From contig JAJNBB010000047.1 in the NCBI GenBank assembly GCA_021155885.1, positions 1 through 34,949 on the forward strand: a DNA stretch of 34,949 nucleotides, given 5' to 3'. Both the position numbers and the translations under genes were made by a program. Of the stretch, positions 1 through 8,632 are shown piece after piece. How positions within the stretch are numbered: the first letter of the stretch is position 1; each line of letters starts with the position of its first letter. This DNA is from Fibrobacteria bacterium (lineage in GTDB: Bacteria; Fibrobacterota; Fibrobacteria; UBA11236). The notes beneath the pieces were generated by a model, which did not search any database, had not been told where the DNA came from, and worked only from the letters and a program-made list of their open reading frames with translations.

Positions 1-497
1 TCATACTTCCCGTTCGTCTCCGCGAACACCAGCTCCTCGATGGCGTTCTTGAGCCGCACCTGGATCACCTCTTCGGGATCCGTCCCTCTTCCTCGCAGCC
101 GCCGCTCGAGTTCCTCGAGGTCGGGCGGCACGATGAGGATGCCCACGGCGTCGGGATAGGCCTTGTCGAAGTTGGGCTTGCCGAAGACGTCGAGATCAAG
201 GATGACCGAGTTTCCGGAGTTCAAAATCGCGTCCACGGGGCCCTTGGGGGTACCATAGAAGTTACCGTGGACCTCGTTCCATTCCGCGAGTTCGCCGTTG
301 CGGATCATCTGCTGGAATTCGTCCCGGGTCTTGAAGTAGTAGTGGACTCCGTCCTTTTCATCCCCGCGCGGCGGGCGCGTGGTGGCCGAAATCGAATAGA
401 TGAGGTTCGGGAATCGTTGCAATAGCTTTGCAATGAGGGAGCTTTTGCCGCCGCCGGAGGGAGCGGAGATGACGTAGGGAATACCTTTTTTGGACAT
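1..497 (-). CDS. gmk: Guanylate kinase, 3' end beyond the window
   Basis: Phosphorylates GMP (and dGMP) to the diphosphate using ATP, an essential cytoplasmic step in purine nucleotide supply. Reading leftward from the ATG at 497-495, the product opens with MSKKGIPYVISAPSGGGKSS. Residues 12-19 (APSGGGKS) are the P-loop. The GMP-binding lid follows with SISATTRPPRGDE and the HYYF segment typical of the family, then an EWNEVHGNFYGTP region. About 165 residues are visible of a usual 190-210, so only the C-terminus is missing. There is no clear Shine-Dalgarno sequence upstream, but no in-frame alternative start fits better. It is divergent from tkt across a 322-base gap. Identification is secure. 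Confidence 0.97.
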   Translation of the reverse strand, partial: MSKKGIPYVISAPSGGGKSSLIAKLLQRFPNLIYSISATTRPPRGDEKDGVHYYFKTRDEFQQMIRNGELAEWNEVHGNFYGTPKGPVDAILNSGNSVILDLDVFGKPNFDKAYPDAVGILIVPPDLEELERRLRGRGTDPEEVIQVRLKNAIEELVFAETNGKY

Positions 498-819
498 GAG
501 GCAAAGGTAACGCCGGGAATGCGATCGTAGGGGCGCATCGCGATGCGCCCTTGCTCGAACGATGCATTGCCGGCGTTCCACACGTTCCGGTCCGTGACCT
601 GATATTCCGTGGAAGCGCCTGCGACCTTGCGGCCGCGCGACCGGGGCGCCCATTCCTCCCCGTGATTTCCGGATTGTAATTATCCGGCCAAACCGTTCAA
701 ATCGTCCATTTTCTGGTGAAGACGGCGTCCCGATTTGGAACGCGTGGTTTATTACTTTTTCGAACCTCTAATCAATCAAGCAAAAGCCGGGAATCCCCCC
801 GGTTTCAAAGGAGAAAATC
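498..819. other. Divergent gmk/tkt intergenic region
   Basis: This 322-base gap should hold the promoters of both gmk (leftward) and tkt (rightward). I see no convincing -35/-10 pair. It contains a perfect 20-bp palindrome at 531-550 (listed separately). It also holds a small hairpin, CCGGAT at 669-674 pairing with ATCCGG at 682-687, followed by an AT-richer stretch up to the tkt ribosome-binding site. I found no credible small gene in it. Confidence 0.5.
527..551. repeat. GTAGGGGCG-type palindrome, copy 1
   Basis: A GTAG tetranucleotide (527-530) leads into a perfect 20-bp palindrome at 531-550 (GGGCGCATCG and its exact reverse complement), 30 bases upstream of the gmk start. A second element built the same way (GTAGGGGCG, central palindrome, CGCCCC) lies at 34417-34442. 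No T-run follows, so it is not an ordinary terminator. It looks like a dispersed short palindromic repeat. Confidence 0.65.
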
Positions 820-2895
820 TTGGCTCTCGATAACGCCCTTCTCAAGCGCATTGCGGACAATATCCGCGTTCTCTCCGTCGCCATGCCCGAAACCGCCAAA
901 TCCGGGCACCCCGGTGGAGCGATGGGCGGCGCGGACTTCATGGCGCTTCTCTACACCGAGTTCCTCAACTTCGATCCCTCCGACATGGCCTGGCCGCATC
1001 GCGACCGCTTCTTCCAGGACGCGGGCCATTTGTCCTCGATGATGTACGCGACGCTGTCGCTGTTCGGCAAGTACACGATGCAGGAATTGTCGCAGTTCCG
1101 CCAGTGGGATTCCCCGACGCCGGGCCATCCCGAGCGCGACGTGAAGCGCGGCCTCGAGAACACCTCCGGCCCGCTGGGCCAGGGCCACGTGATGGGCTGC
1201 GGCGCGGCGATCGCCGAGCGCGTGCTGTCGGACCGCTTCGGCGCCTGGACCGACCACAAGACCGTCATGTACATCACCGACGGCGGCATCGAGGAAGAAG
1301 CCTCGCAGGGCGTGGGCCGCATCGCGGGCCACCTGGGGCTTTCGAACCTGATCATGTTCTACGATTCGAACAACGTGCAGCTTTCGCACATGGTGACGGA
1401 CACCATGACCGAGAACACGGCCCTGAAATACGAGGCCTGGGGCTGGGCGGTCGAGACGGTCGATGGCCACGATTTCGACGCGATGCGCGAGACGCTGAAG
1501 CGCGCCTGGGCCCGCACCGACAAGCCCACGTTCATTCTGGGCAAGACCATCATGGGCCGCGGCGCGCTGCGCAAGGACGGCACGAAGTACGAGGGCAGCC
1601 CCAAGCTGCACGGCAACCCGCTCTCGAAGAGCGAGGCCTGCTACGAGACCACCCTGGCGGGCCTGGGCTGCGCCGTGGCCGCCGAGCCCTTCAAGATCTT
1701 CGACGACGTGAAGGCCGCGCTCGACAAGGTGATGGCCGAGAAGACCGCCAAGGCCGCGGCCGCGAAGAAGGCCGAGGCCGAGTGGGCCGCCAAGAACCCC
1801 GACCTGGCGAAGAAGCTGGCCTCGTGGCTCAAGGGCGAGCTGCCGAAGCTCGACTGGTCGCAAGTCCCGCAGAAGGGCGGCGAGGCCACCCGCGCGGCCT
1901 CCAAGAACGTGCTCGAGTTCCTCGCCGGCAAGGTGGAGAACCTGGTCGTGATGTCCGCCGACCTCGCGGACTCCGACTACACCGAGGGCTTCCTCAAGAA
2001 GACGAAAATCTTCAAGAAGGGCGATTTCTCCGGAGCCTTCTTCCAGGCCGGCGTCGCCGAGCTGACCATGGCCGGCATCATGAACGGCATCGCCCTGCAT
2101 GGCGGGCTGATCCCGGTCGGCGGCACGTTCTTCGTGTTCAGCGACTTCCAGAAGCCGGCCCTGCGCCTCGCGGCGCTGCAGGAGGCGAAGGTCATTTTCC
2201 TCTGGTCGCATGACGCCTTCCGCGTCGGCGAAGACGGCCCCACGCACCAGCCCATCGAGCAGGAAGCCCAGCTGCGCCTGCTTGAGCGCATCAACAACCT
2301 CGAAGGCAAGCGCTCGTTCCTCGCCCTGCGCCCCGGCGACGCGTCGGAGACGACGGTGGCCTGGAAGCTCGCGCTCGAGGCCCACGGCCCGTCGTCGATC
2401 GTGCTGACCCGGCAGCCGGTGGGCGAGCTGCCCGCGGTGAAGGGAAACCGCTTCGAGGAGACCGTGGCCAACATGGGCAAGGGCGCTTACGTCGTGGTCG
2501 AGGCCGACAAGCCGGACCTCATCTTGCTGGCCAACGGGTCCGAGGCCTCGCTCCTCGTCGAGGGCGCGAAGAAGCTGGCGGAGAAGGGCCTCAAGGTGCG
2601 CGTGGTTTCGGCCCCGTCCGAAGGCCTGTTCCGCGACCAGACCGAAGCCTACCGCGAGTCGGTGGTGCCCTACGGCTCCCCGGTGCTCGGCTGGACGGCC
2701 GGCGAGCCTTCCACGCTGCGCAATCTCGTGGGCGCGCTCGGCAAGGTGTACGGCATGACCCGCTTCGGCGCGTCGGCCCCGTTCACCGTCCTCGACCAGA
2801 AATTCGGCTACACCGTCGACAACGTGGTCAAGGAAGCCGAGGCCTACCTCGCGGAGTACAAGGCCAACGTCAAGAAGATCGCGGCGCTGGTTTAA
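820..2895 (+). CDS. tkt: Transketolase (FCB-type)
   Basis: Thiamine-diphosphate enzyme moving two-carbon ketol units between sugar phosphates; links the non-oxidative pentose phosphate pathway to glycolysis. The start is TTG at 820, chosen because AAAGGAG (807-813) sits 6 bases upstream. The 691-residue product shows the transketolase signatures AKSGHPGGAMGGADF, SPTPGHPE and NTSGPLGQGH near the N-terminus. The cofactor motif reads YITDGGIEEEASQG rather than the GDG...EG form of E. coli TktA; I recall this DGGI-EE version from Bacteroidetes transketolases. The pyrimidine-binding and C-terminal domains follow (SHDAFRVGEDGPTHQPIEQ). An unusual Ala/Lys-rich stretch at about residues 305-330 joins the first two domains. 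It ends in a strong terminator and is probably monocistronic. Confidence 0.96.
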   Translation: MALDNALLKRIADNIRVLSVAMPETAKSGHPGGAMGGADFMALLYTEFLNFDPSDMAWPHRDRFFQDAGHLSSMMYATLSLFGKYTMQELSQFRQWDSPTPGHPERDVKRGLENTSGPLGQGHVMGCGAAIAERVLSDRFGAWTDHKTVMYITDGGIEEEASQGVGRIAGHLGLSNLIMFYDSNNVQLSHMVTDTMTENTALKYEAWGWAVETVDGHDFDAMRETLKRAWARTDKPTFILGKTIMGRGALRKDGTKYEGSPKLHGNPLSKSEACYETTLAGLGCAVAAEPFKIFDDVKAALDKVMAEKTAKAAAAKKAEAEWAAKNPDLAKKLASWLKGELPKLDWSQVPQKGGEATRAASKNVLEFLAGKVENLVVMSADLADSDYTEGFLKKTKIFKKGDFSGAFFQAGVAELTMAGIMNGIALHGGLIPVGGTFFVFSDFQKPALRLAALQEAKVIFLWSHDAFRVGEDGPTHQPIEQEAQLRLLERINNLEGKRSFLALRPGDASETTVAWKLALEAHGPSSIVLTRQPVGELPAVKGNRFEETVANMGKGAYVVVEADKPDLILLANGSEASLLVEGAKKLAEKGLKVRVVSAPSEGLFRDQTEAYRESVVPYGSPVLGWTAGEPSTLRNLVGALGKVYGMTRFGASAPFTVLDQKFGYTVDNVVKEAEAYLAEYKANVKKIAALV

Positions 2896-2918
2896 CCCGC
2901 AGGATGTTGCAAAACAAG

Positions 2919-2948
2919 GGTCCCAGGCGAAAGTCTGGGGCCTTTTTT
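2919..2948 (+). terminator. Rho-independent terminator of tkt
   Basis: Ten-pair stem, 2919-2928 with 2933-2942 (two G-T wobbles), closed by a GAAA tetraloop and followed by six T (2943-2948). It lies 24 bases after the tkt stop codon. Confidence 0.92.
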
Positions 2949-3040
2949 GTTTAAAATCGTCATGTATAAAAATCGTTACGACATTAATTTCGGCCAGGAT
3001 TAGGTTGGTCATTCACCCCACCAGCCCGGGAAAGGCAATC

Positions 3041-3628
3041 ATGAAAAAGTCGATCGTTACGGTTTTGATGTTGGCGACCGCCGTCCTGTCGTTCGATGGA
3101 CAGCGCAAAGGATTCACCCTTGGCGGCGGTGCGGGCGGGAGCTTCACCACCTATAAACCGGAACTCAGCTTCGACGGCTCGACCATGGAGTTTGATCGCG
3201 AAAGCTCGGGAGGCTTCGCCACCAACCTGGTGATCGGCTATGGGATCAGCAATACCTTGCTGCTCCACTACTTCTCGCACACCAACTGGTTCAGCTACGA
3301 CAACGGCGACGGGGACGTGACCGTTGCGACCGGCAATGCCGGTGTGCAACTGGTGAAGTATCTGGTGGACGGCGACGCCTCCTTCGTGCCCTCGCCTTAC
3401 CTCTACGGCGGCTTGGGCTGGTCGGGCTGGCAGGCCCCCTTCGAGGGCGATGACTACGGCACGCTGGTCGGTCTCGGCGTCTCGGCGGGCGCGGGCTACG
3501 AGTTCGCCAAGCACTGGTCGGTGCAGGGAGGCGTGTTCTTCACGAACCCCTCCGACGAGGAGGATGGCCTCAAGTTGACCTACAAGACCGTGGGTTTCCA
3601 CGTCCAGATCGTAGGCCTGGCCTACTAA
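3041..3628 (+). CDS. Small outer-membrane beta-barrel protein
   Basis: I read this as a secreted 195-residue barrel protein. The start is the ATG at 3041 (MKKSIVTVLMLATAV), because it gives a proper Sec signal peptide and has a GGGAAAGG ribosome-binding site at 3028-3035; an upstream TTG in frame at 3005 would spoil the signal. The mature part alternates Gly-rich strands (GFTLGGGAGGSF, LYGGLGWSGW, LGVSAGAGYEF, VQGGVFF) with polar loops, and ends in an aromatic residue (VGLAY), as outer-membrane barrels do. That resembles OmpW/OmpA-like eight-strand porins, but I cannot name a family. It lies between two terminators, so it is its own transcription unit. The function is unknown. Confidence 0.8.
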   Translation: MKKSIVTVLMLATAVLSFDGQRKGFTLGGGAGGSFTTYKPELSFDGSTMEFDRESSGGFATNLVIGYGISNTLLLHYFSHTNWFSYDNGDGDVTVATGNAGVQLVKYLVDGDASFVPSPYLYGGLGWSGWQAPFEGDDYGTLVGLGVSAGAGYEFAKHWSVQGGVFFTNPSDEEDGLKLTYKTVGFHVQIVGLAY

Positions 3629-3645
3629 GCCGCCCGCATGCCCAT

Positions 3646-3675
3646 GATCCCGGATGCAAATCCGGGATCTTTTTT
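3646..3675 (+). terminator. Rho-independent terminator of the barrel protein gene
   Basis: Perfect ten-pair stem, GATCCCGGAT (3646-3655) with ATCCGGGATC (3660-3669), GCAA loop and six T (3670-3675). The T-run touches the stop codon (3674-3676) of the convergent methyltransferase gene. Confidence 0.93.
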
Positions 3676-4621
3676 ATTCCACCGTGACCTGAAAAATCAG
3701 TGCGTTGCCTTCCGGCAAGTCCACCGCGTCGGGAGGAAGATCGAAATCCGGGGGTAGGGGGAGGCGTTGGGGGAGGGCGCCCGTGCATTCCCGCAGCCGC
3801 GCGGAGAATTCCGGGGCGGTGATGCCGGAGTAGTTCGTGACCGCGTGCAGGGTCCCGCCGGGGGAGAGCAGGGCGAGGCATTTGGCGGCCAGGCGGAAGT
3901 AGTCGTCGGCCCAGCGGAAGACCTTGCCCTCGAAGCGCGAGAATACGGGCGGGTCGAGCACGATATGGTCGAACGTCAAACCTTTCTTCGCGGCCCAGTC
4001 GAGGTAGCGCTCGCTGTCCATCTTCGTGAACCGGCACGCGTCCTCCGGCAGGCTGTTCAGGCGCAGGTTGAGGCGGCCCCAGTCGAGGTAGCGCGAGGAG
4101 ATGTCCACCTGCGTGACCTCGCGCGCGCCGCCCGCGAGCGCGGCGAGGCCGAGGGAACCCGTATAGGCGAAGAGGTTCAGCACGCGCGCCCCGCGGGCGC
4201 GGGCCTCCAGGTCCCGCCGGAGCTGCCGGGTGTCGAGGAACAGGCCCACGTTGCGGGGGTGTTGCGGCTCCAACCGGAACCGCAGGGCGCCTTCGCGGAT
4301 CACGATCTCGTCCGGGGCCACGCCCGCGAGGGGGGCGTTGCCAGCGCGGCCTTCGTCGCCGGCGACGGTGCGGTCCACACGCGAAACCGACTCCCAACCA
4401 TGCTCGCGCAGCCAGCCCGCGGCCTCGCGACGCAGCACGGATTCCAGCCCGGAGCCATAGTCGTAGAAGACGGCGTGTTTCCCGTACAGTTCCAAAACCA
4501 GACGCGGAATGCCCGAGGCCTCGGCGTTCAGGAGGCGCAGGGCCTCGGTGTCGCGCAGAAGAGAACCCTTCCGGGCGATGGCCTCGGAAAGCACGTTTTG
4601 AAGGGTTTCGGGTACAATCAT
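3674..4621 (-). CDS. RlmI-like SAM-dependent methyltransferase
   Basis: Class I methyltransferase of the RlmI/RlmK (23S rRNA m5C) superfamily; cytoplasmic and probably acting on RNA. The 315-residue product starts at the ATG at 4621-4619 (MIVPETLQNVLSEAI). The frame stays open upstream but only over the antisense of zwf, so the longer version is rejected. The N-terminal part (LRLLNAEASGIPRLVLELYG) matches the linker domain of RlmI, but the preceding PUA domain of E. coli RlmI is missing. The Rossmann core is clear: LNLFAYTGSLGLAALAGG (SAM motif I), QVDISSRYLDW, and the catalytic-region motif FDHIVLDPPVF. It diverges from zwf with only 60 bases between starts. Family assignment is firm; the exact substrate is not. 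Confidence 0.85.
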   Translation of the reverse strand: MIVPETLQNVLSEAIARKGSLLRDTEALRLLNAEASGIPRLVLELYGKHAVFYDYGSGLESVLRREAAGWLREHGWESVSRVDRTVAGDEGRAGNAPLAGVAPDEIVIREGALRFRLEPQHPRNVGLFLDTRQLRRDLEARARGARVLNLFAYTGSLGLAALAGGAREVTQVDISSRYLDWGRLNLRLNSLPEDACRFTKMDSERYLDWAAKKGLTFDHIVLDPPVFSRFEGKVFRWADDYFRLAAKCLALLSPGGTLHAVTNYSGITAPEFSARLRECTGALPQRLPLPPDFDLPPDAVDLPEGNALIFQVTVE

Positions 4622-4681
4622 GGATGGGGACCGGTGAGAAAATTTTAGCTTTTTCTTTCTTACGAATTTCAAAGGTGAATT

Positions 4682-6199
4682 ATGTCTTTTAGTTTGGACG
4701 ACAAGACCCGCAGTTCCTCGAATTTCTTCGGGGGCCGCCGCGAGGCCGAGGACTGCCTTCTCATCATTTTCGGCGGGTCGGGCGACCTGGCCAAGCGCAA
4801 GCTGTTCCCCTCCCTTTCCCACCTTTTCATGAAGAAGCAGATGCCAAAGCGCTTCCGGGTGCTGGCCGTCGGCCGCAAGGACATGAAGACCGAGGAACTG
4901 CTTTCGATGGGCAAATACTCGGAGGAGTTCCGCAAGAACTTCGTGTACATCCAGGCCGATTATTCCCCCGCGGGCATCGCGAAACTGAAGCAGGCTTGCG
5001 ACCAGATCTGCGCCGAGTCGCAAATCCCCCCCAATTACCTGCACTATCTCGCCGTTCCCCCCGAGGGCTACGCGGGCCTCGCGAAGGCGCTGGCCAGAGG
5101 CGGCCTCGTGCACCCTCCCAAGGGTGAAAACTGGAGCCGCCTGGTGGTGGAAAAGCCCTACGGCCGCGATCTCGCCAGCGCGATCGAGCTGGACGAAAGC
5201 CTTCTGTCGGGTTTCGCCGAAAAGCAGATCTACCGCATCGACCATTATCTCGGCAAGGAAACCGTGCAGAACCTGCTGGTGTTCCGCTTCGCGAACTCGG
5301 TGTTCGAGCCGATCTGGAACAATCATTATATCGAGAACATCCAGATCAGCGGCGCCGAGATGCTCGGCGTGGAGGATCGCGCCGACTACTTTGACAAAAG
5401 CGGCAGCCTGCGCGACATGGTCCAGAACCATCTGATGCAGATACTGTGCCTCGTCATGATGGAGCCGCCGGTGAATCTCTCGGCGGAGGCCATCCGCGAC
5501 GAGAAGGTGAAAGTGCTGAGGGCGCTGCGCCCCTTAAGCCCGATGACGGTTCCGCCGATGGCGGTGCGCGGCCAGTACGGTCCCGGCGAGATCAAGGGGC
5601 AGGCCGTTCCCGGATACCGGCAGGAGGCCGGCGTCGCGCCCGACAGCAGCACCGACACCTTCGTCGCCCTGCGCCTGAACGTCGACAACGCCCGCTGGGC
5701 CGGAGTGCCCGTCTACGTGCGTTCCGGCAAGCGCATGGGCCGCAAGGGAACCGAGGTGGCCGTCACCTTCAAGCCGCTGCCGCACATCCTGTTCAACGCG
5801 GGAGAGCAACGTTCCGAGCCCAACCGGATCGTCTTCAAGATTCAGCCCCAGGAGGCCATCCTGCTGGAGCTCACCAGCAAGAATCCCGGCCAAAGCTTCG
5901 ACCTGACCGACACGTCGATGAACTTCTGCTATTCCGACCATTTCGACACCTCCGCCGACGGCTACGAGCGCCTGCTGCTGGATGCGGTGCTGGGCGACCC
6001 GACGCTGTTCGTCCGCTCGGACGAGACGGAACTTTCCTGGAAGTTCCTCGACGCCCTCCTGGCCCATTGGGAGAGTCATCCGGCGGGGAAGGCCTTCCCG
6101 AACTACCCCGCCGGGTCGAATGATCCCAAGGTGGCGGACGAGGTCCTGCTGGTGGGCGACCGCTGGCTCGACTTCTCCAAGTGGGACAACGTCTGCTGA
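4682..6199 (+). CDS. zwf: Glucose-6-phosphate 1-dehydrogenase
   Basis: Oxidises glucose-6-phosphate to 6-phosphogluconolactone with NADP, the entry to the oxidative pentose phosphate pathway and a main NADPH source. The product is 505 residues, normal for bacterial G6PD. The N-terminal nucleotide-binding motif is IFGGSGDLAKRKLFPSL and the substrate-binding signature is RIDHYLGKETVQN, followed by LLVFRFANSVFEPIWN. The start ATG at 4682 has AAAGGTGA just upstream. No 6-phosphogluconolactonase (pgl) or gnd follows; a terminator comes directly after the stop. Placing it 1.8 kb from tkt groups both pentose phosphate branches. Confidence 0.98.
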   Translation: MSFSLDDKTRSSSNFFGGRREAEDCLLIIFGGSGDLAKRKLFPSLSHLFMKKQMPKRFRVLAVGRKDMKTEELLSMGKYSEEFRKNFVYIQADYSPAGIAKLKQACDQICAESQIPPNYLHYLAVPPEGYAGLAKALARGGLVHPPKGENWSRLVVEKPYGRDLASAIELDESLLSGFAEKQIYRIDHYLGKETVQNLLVFRFANSVFEPIWNNHYIENIQISGAEMLGVEDRADYFDKSGSLRDMVQNHLMQILCLVMMEPPVNLSAEAIRDEKVKVLRALRPLSPMTVPPMAVRGQYGPGEIKGQAVPGYRQEAGVAPDSSTDTFVALRLNVDNARWAGVPVYVRSGKRMGRKGTEVAVTFKPLPHILFNAGEQRSEPNRIVFKIQPQEAILLELTSKNPGQSFDLTDTSMNFCYSDHFDTSADGYERLLLDAVLGDPTLFVRSDETELSWKFLDALLAHWESHPAGKAFPNYPAGSNDPKVADEVLLVGDRWLDFSKWDNVC

Positions 6200-6211
6200 A
6201 AAATCTCCACG

Positions 6212-6248
6212 AAAAAAAAAGCCCGGGAAAATCCCGGGCTTTTTTTTT
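6212..6248. terminator. Bidirectional terminator between zwf and the mini membrane protein
   Basis: GCCCGGGA (6221-6228) pairs with TCCCGGGC (6232-6239) around an AAA loop. The stem is flanked by nine A (6212-6220) and nine T (6240-6248), so it can stop transcription arriving from either side: zwf rightward and the 49-residue gene leftward. Confidence 0.95.
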
Positions 6249-6262
6249 CGTGTTTCCGCTCG

Positions 6263-6412
6263 TTATAGGGGTTTTCTTCCCTGGATGATGCGGACGAGGA
6301 TCAGGACGACCGCGATTACCAGCAGGATATGCACGAACCCGCTGATCGTGTACGAGGTCACGAGTCCCAGCAACCAGAGCAAGATGAGCACCACGGCGAT
6401 AGTGTAAAGCAT
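6263..6412 (-). CDS. lmo0937-family mini membrane protein (49 aa)
   Basis: Reading leftward from the ATG at 6412-6410, the product starts MLYTIAVVLILLWLLGLVTS, continues SYTISGFVHILLVIAVV and ends IRIIQGRKPL in pattern, with a stop at 6265-6263. This is the layout of the lmo0937 family: two hydrophobic helices joined by a short SY-x-GG/GF-H-ILLV turn, with a basic RxIQGR tail on the cytoplasmic side. A good ribosome-binding site (AAAGGAA) lies about 8 bases upstream of the ATG. The family is widespread and often stress-induced, but its function is unknown. It is followed directly by the bidirectional terminator. It may be the last gene of the leftward run or have its own promoter in the 101 bases after the kinase gene. 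Confidence 0.88.
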   Translation of the reverse strand: MLYTIAVVLILLWLLGLVTSYTISGFVHILLVIAVVLILVRIIQGRKPL

Positions 6413-6513
6413 GATTCATTTCCTTTCGGACCGGACGGCATGGAGTCGCCGCCTCGAGAATTAAGCTACGCGGTCCCTTCCGCGAAAACCCGTGTTTCCG
6501 CCAAATTCTTTTT

Positions 6514-8607
6514 TTACGAGAGGGGAACGGCGCTTCCGTCGCCGGAAATCCGCATCGCCAGCTGGCGATGGATGATTTGCCCCAGTTTTTCGGGAACATC
6601 CGGCTTGAGAAGAACTTCGCGAACGCCCGCGCGCTCGGCCTCCTCGGCGTCCTCGGGGCGCAGATAGCCCGACATCATGACGATGGGGATCCCCGGTCGC
6701 AGCGCGGAGAACGTGCGCGCCAGGGAGAGCCCCGACATCTCCGGCATGGAAAAATCGGTCAGCACGAGATCATAGGTCCCGGGGTGGGAGCGGAAGTCCT
6801 CGACGGCCTCGCGGGGGTAGCGATGGACGGTGGTGCGATAACCGAGATGGGTGAGCAGGGTGGCCACGGCGGCCACGAGCGATTCGTCGTCGTCGACGCA
6901 GAGGATGTGCTCGCCGTGGCCGCGCGGAATCTCGTCGGGCTCGGGCGCGCCTGCGTGCCGCACTTCTCCCGCCGAAGGGAAGTACAAGGTGAACACCGTG
7001 CCGCGCCCCGGCTCGCTGTATACCGTGATCGCGCCCCCGTGAAGCTTCATGATGCCGTGCACCACCGACAGGCCGAGCCCGGTGCCCTCGCCGGGAGCCT
7101 TGGTCGTGAAGAAGGGGTCGAAAATGTTCTTGAGGGTGTGCGCGTCCATGCCGTGGCCGCTGTCGCTCACCGTCATCCGGACGTAGTTTCCCTCGCGCAG
7201 CTGCGCCGACAACCCGGCCTTTTCCGCCGTGATCGCGACCGGCTCCAGCCGGATGTCGAGGGTTCCTCCCTCCTTGCCCATGGCGTGCGCCGCGTTCGCG
7301 CCCAGGTTGATGAGCACCTGCTCGATGTGGGTCTGGTTCGCGTTGACGGCGGGCAGAGCGCCGTCGAAGGCGCAGGTCACGCGGATCCCGGAAGGCAGGG
7401 AACGCTGGAGGATGCCCGCCGCGTCCTGGATGACCCTTTCGATCCGCAAGGTTTTGAGTTCCGATTCGTTGCGCTGGCCGAAGGTCATGATCTGGCGGAT
7501 CAAGTCCGCGGCGCGCTTGCCCGCCTTGCCGATCTCGCCCAGGTTCTGGCGGGCCGGATGCTTCGGTTCCAAGGCCTCGCCGGCGAGGTCGGCGTTCAGG
7601 ATCATGATGGTGAGGATGTTGTTGAAATCGTGGGCGATGCCGCTGGCAAGCGTCCCGAGGGCCTCCATTTTCTGGGACTGGAAAAGCTGGATCTCCGCCT
7701 TTTTTCGGGCCTCCTCGGCCACGTAATGCTGGCGGATGCGAGCCTCCAGCGAGGCGTTCAGGCGCGTCAGTTCGGTGTTGCCTTCCTGCACGGTTTCCAG
7801 CGCCTTGCGCCGCTTGGCGTCGATGTGATTCAGGGTGCGCGCGCTGAGCCATATGAACACGATGAAGACCAGAATGTTGGTGGTCGAGAAAAGCGCCGAT
7901 CCGAAATAGCTGTCATAGTACCCGAGGCGGTTGCCTTGGAGCCGGATCCAGCCCACCGTAAAGGGCAGCACCACGATCACGGGCAGGAGGATCCGCGCCA
8001 TCACGCCGCCCACGTGCTCGTTCAGCAGGACGCCCATGATGCCGGCCCGTGGACGCAGGCAAAGGGCCCCCAGGGACAGGATCAGGAAACTGGCGGCGGC
8101 GGGGAGGGGAATGGCCGAGACCGAGTTCACTCCGTTCGCGGCCGTGGCCCCGTACATAAAGGCGACGGTGTTCAGGAACGCGACCCACAGCACGGGCAGC
8201 AGCAAGGCTTGCAGGGGGCGGGTTTCCGGCCAGGGTTCGAAATCGGGGAAGGCGATCACGATCCCGAGCAGGATCACGCAAGCGGCCGCCGCGAAGGTCA
8301 GGGAGGCCGCGAGGTAGGGGACGCCGAACAGGGCCGCCAGGCCTATCGATACCGCCAGCAGGCAAGCCCCCCATCCCGCCCGGCGGTAGAATGGATGCAG
8401 GGGAGCGAGCGATTGGAACAGAAGGCCCGACGCCAAAAACAGGAGGCACAGGGCTTCGGGCGTGGACATGGGAAAATAGCGCTCCAGGAACCCGGGAAAA
8501 CTTCCCCGCAGCACCAGCACTCCCAGGCCCACTAAATTTCCCGCCGCGCCGGCGAGGCGCACGAACCGTTGCGGAAGGTGTCCCCCGAATCCGGGACTCT
8601 GTGTCAT
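6514..8607 (-). CDS. Membrane-bound hybrid histidine kinase with C-terminal receiver
   Basis: Two-component sensor of 697 residues. Residues 1-260 are a multi-helix membrane domain (about eight hydrophobic segments, for example [31 protein letters not shown] and [13 protein letters not shown]) with no periplasmic sensor domain that I recognise. A coiled linker (about 265-312) leads to HisKA with the phospho-accepting His326 in [10 protein letters not shown]. The ATPase domain follows: N-box [13 protein letters not shown]1 VSDSGHGM, F-box FDPFFTTK and G2 [12 protein letters not shown] receiver domain closes the protein ([10 protein letters not shown], phospho-acceptor Asp618 in [12 protein letters not shown], Lys in LLKPD). 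There is no output domain and no partner regulator nearby, so the receiver may act as a relay or phosphate sink. It begins 25 bases after the flavoprotein gene stop, so it is probably co-transcribed with it. Confidence 0.93.
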   Translation of the reverse strand: MTQSPGFGGHLPQRFVRLAGAAGNLVGLGVLVLRGSFPGFLERYFPMSTPEALCLLFLASGLLFQSLAPLHPFYRRAGWGACLLAVSIGLAALFGVPYLAASLTFAAAACVILLGIVIAFPDFEPWPETRPLQALLLPVLWVAFLNTVAFMYGATAANGVNSVSAIPLPAAASFLILSLGALCLRPRAGIMGVLLNEHVGGVMARILLPVIVVLPFTVGWIRLQGNRLGYYDSYFGSALFSTTNILVFIVFIWLSARTLNHIDAKRRKALETVQEGNTELTRLNASLEARIRQHYVAEEARKKAEIQLFQSQKMEALGTLASGIAHDFNNILTIMILNADLAGEALEPKHPARQNLGEIGKAGKRAADLIRQIMTFGQRNESELKTLRIERVIQDAAGILQRSLPSGIRVTCAFDGALPAVNANQTHIEQVLINLGANAAHAMGKEGGTLDIRLEPVAITAEKAGLSAQLREGNYVRMTVSDSGHGMDAHTLKNIFDPFFTTKAPGEGTGLGLSVVHGIMKLHGGAITVYSEPGRGTVFTLYFPSAGEVRHAGAPEPDEIPRGHGEHILCVDDDESLVAAVATLLTHLGYRTTVHRYPREAVEDFRSHPGTYDLVLTDFSMPEMSGLSLARTFSALRPGIPIVMMSGYLRPEDAEEAERAGVREVLLKPDVPEKLGQIIHRQLAMRISGDGSAVPLS

Positions 8608-8632
8608 CGTCAGCTCCCGGAGATATTTCCTG

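Noticed and set aside
805-3012. A very long open frame on the minus strand opposite tkt
   Set aside because: It mirrors a certain gene; high third-position GC leaves the antisense frame open. The translation is His/Arg/Gly-rich with no domain.
4622-5431. An N-terminal extension of the RlmI-like methyltransferase
   Set aside because: The extra part is antisense to zwf and shows no PUA or other domain; the ATG at 4621 gives the family's expected start.
6568-8535. A 655-codon frame on the plus strand opposite the histidine kinase
   Set aside because: Antisense shadow of a gene with unmistakable HisKA, ATPase and receiver motifs.
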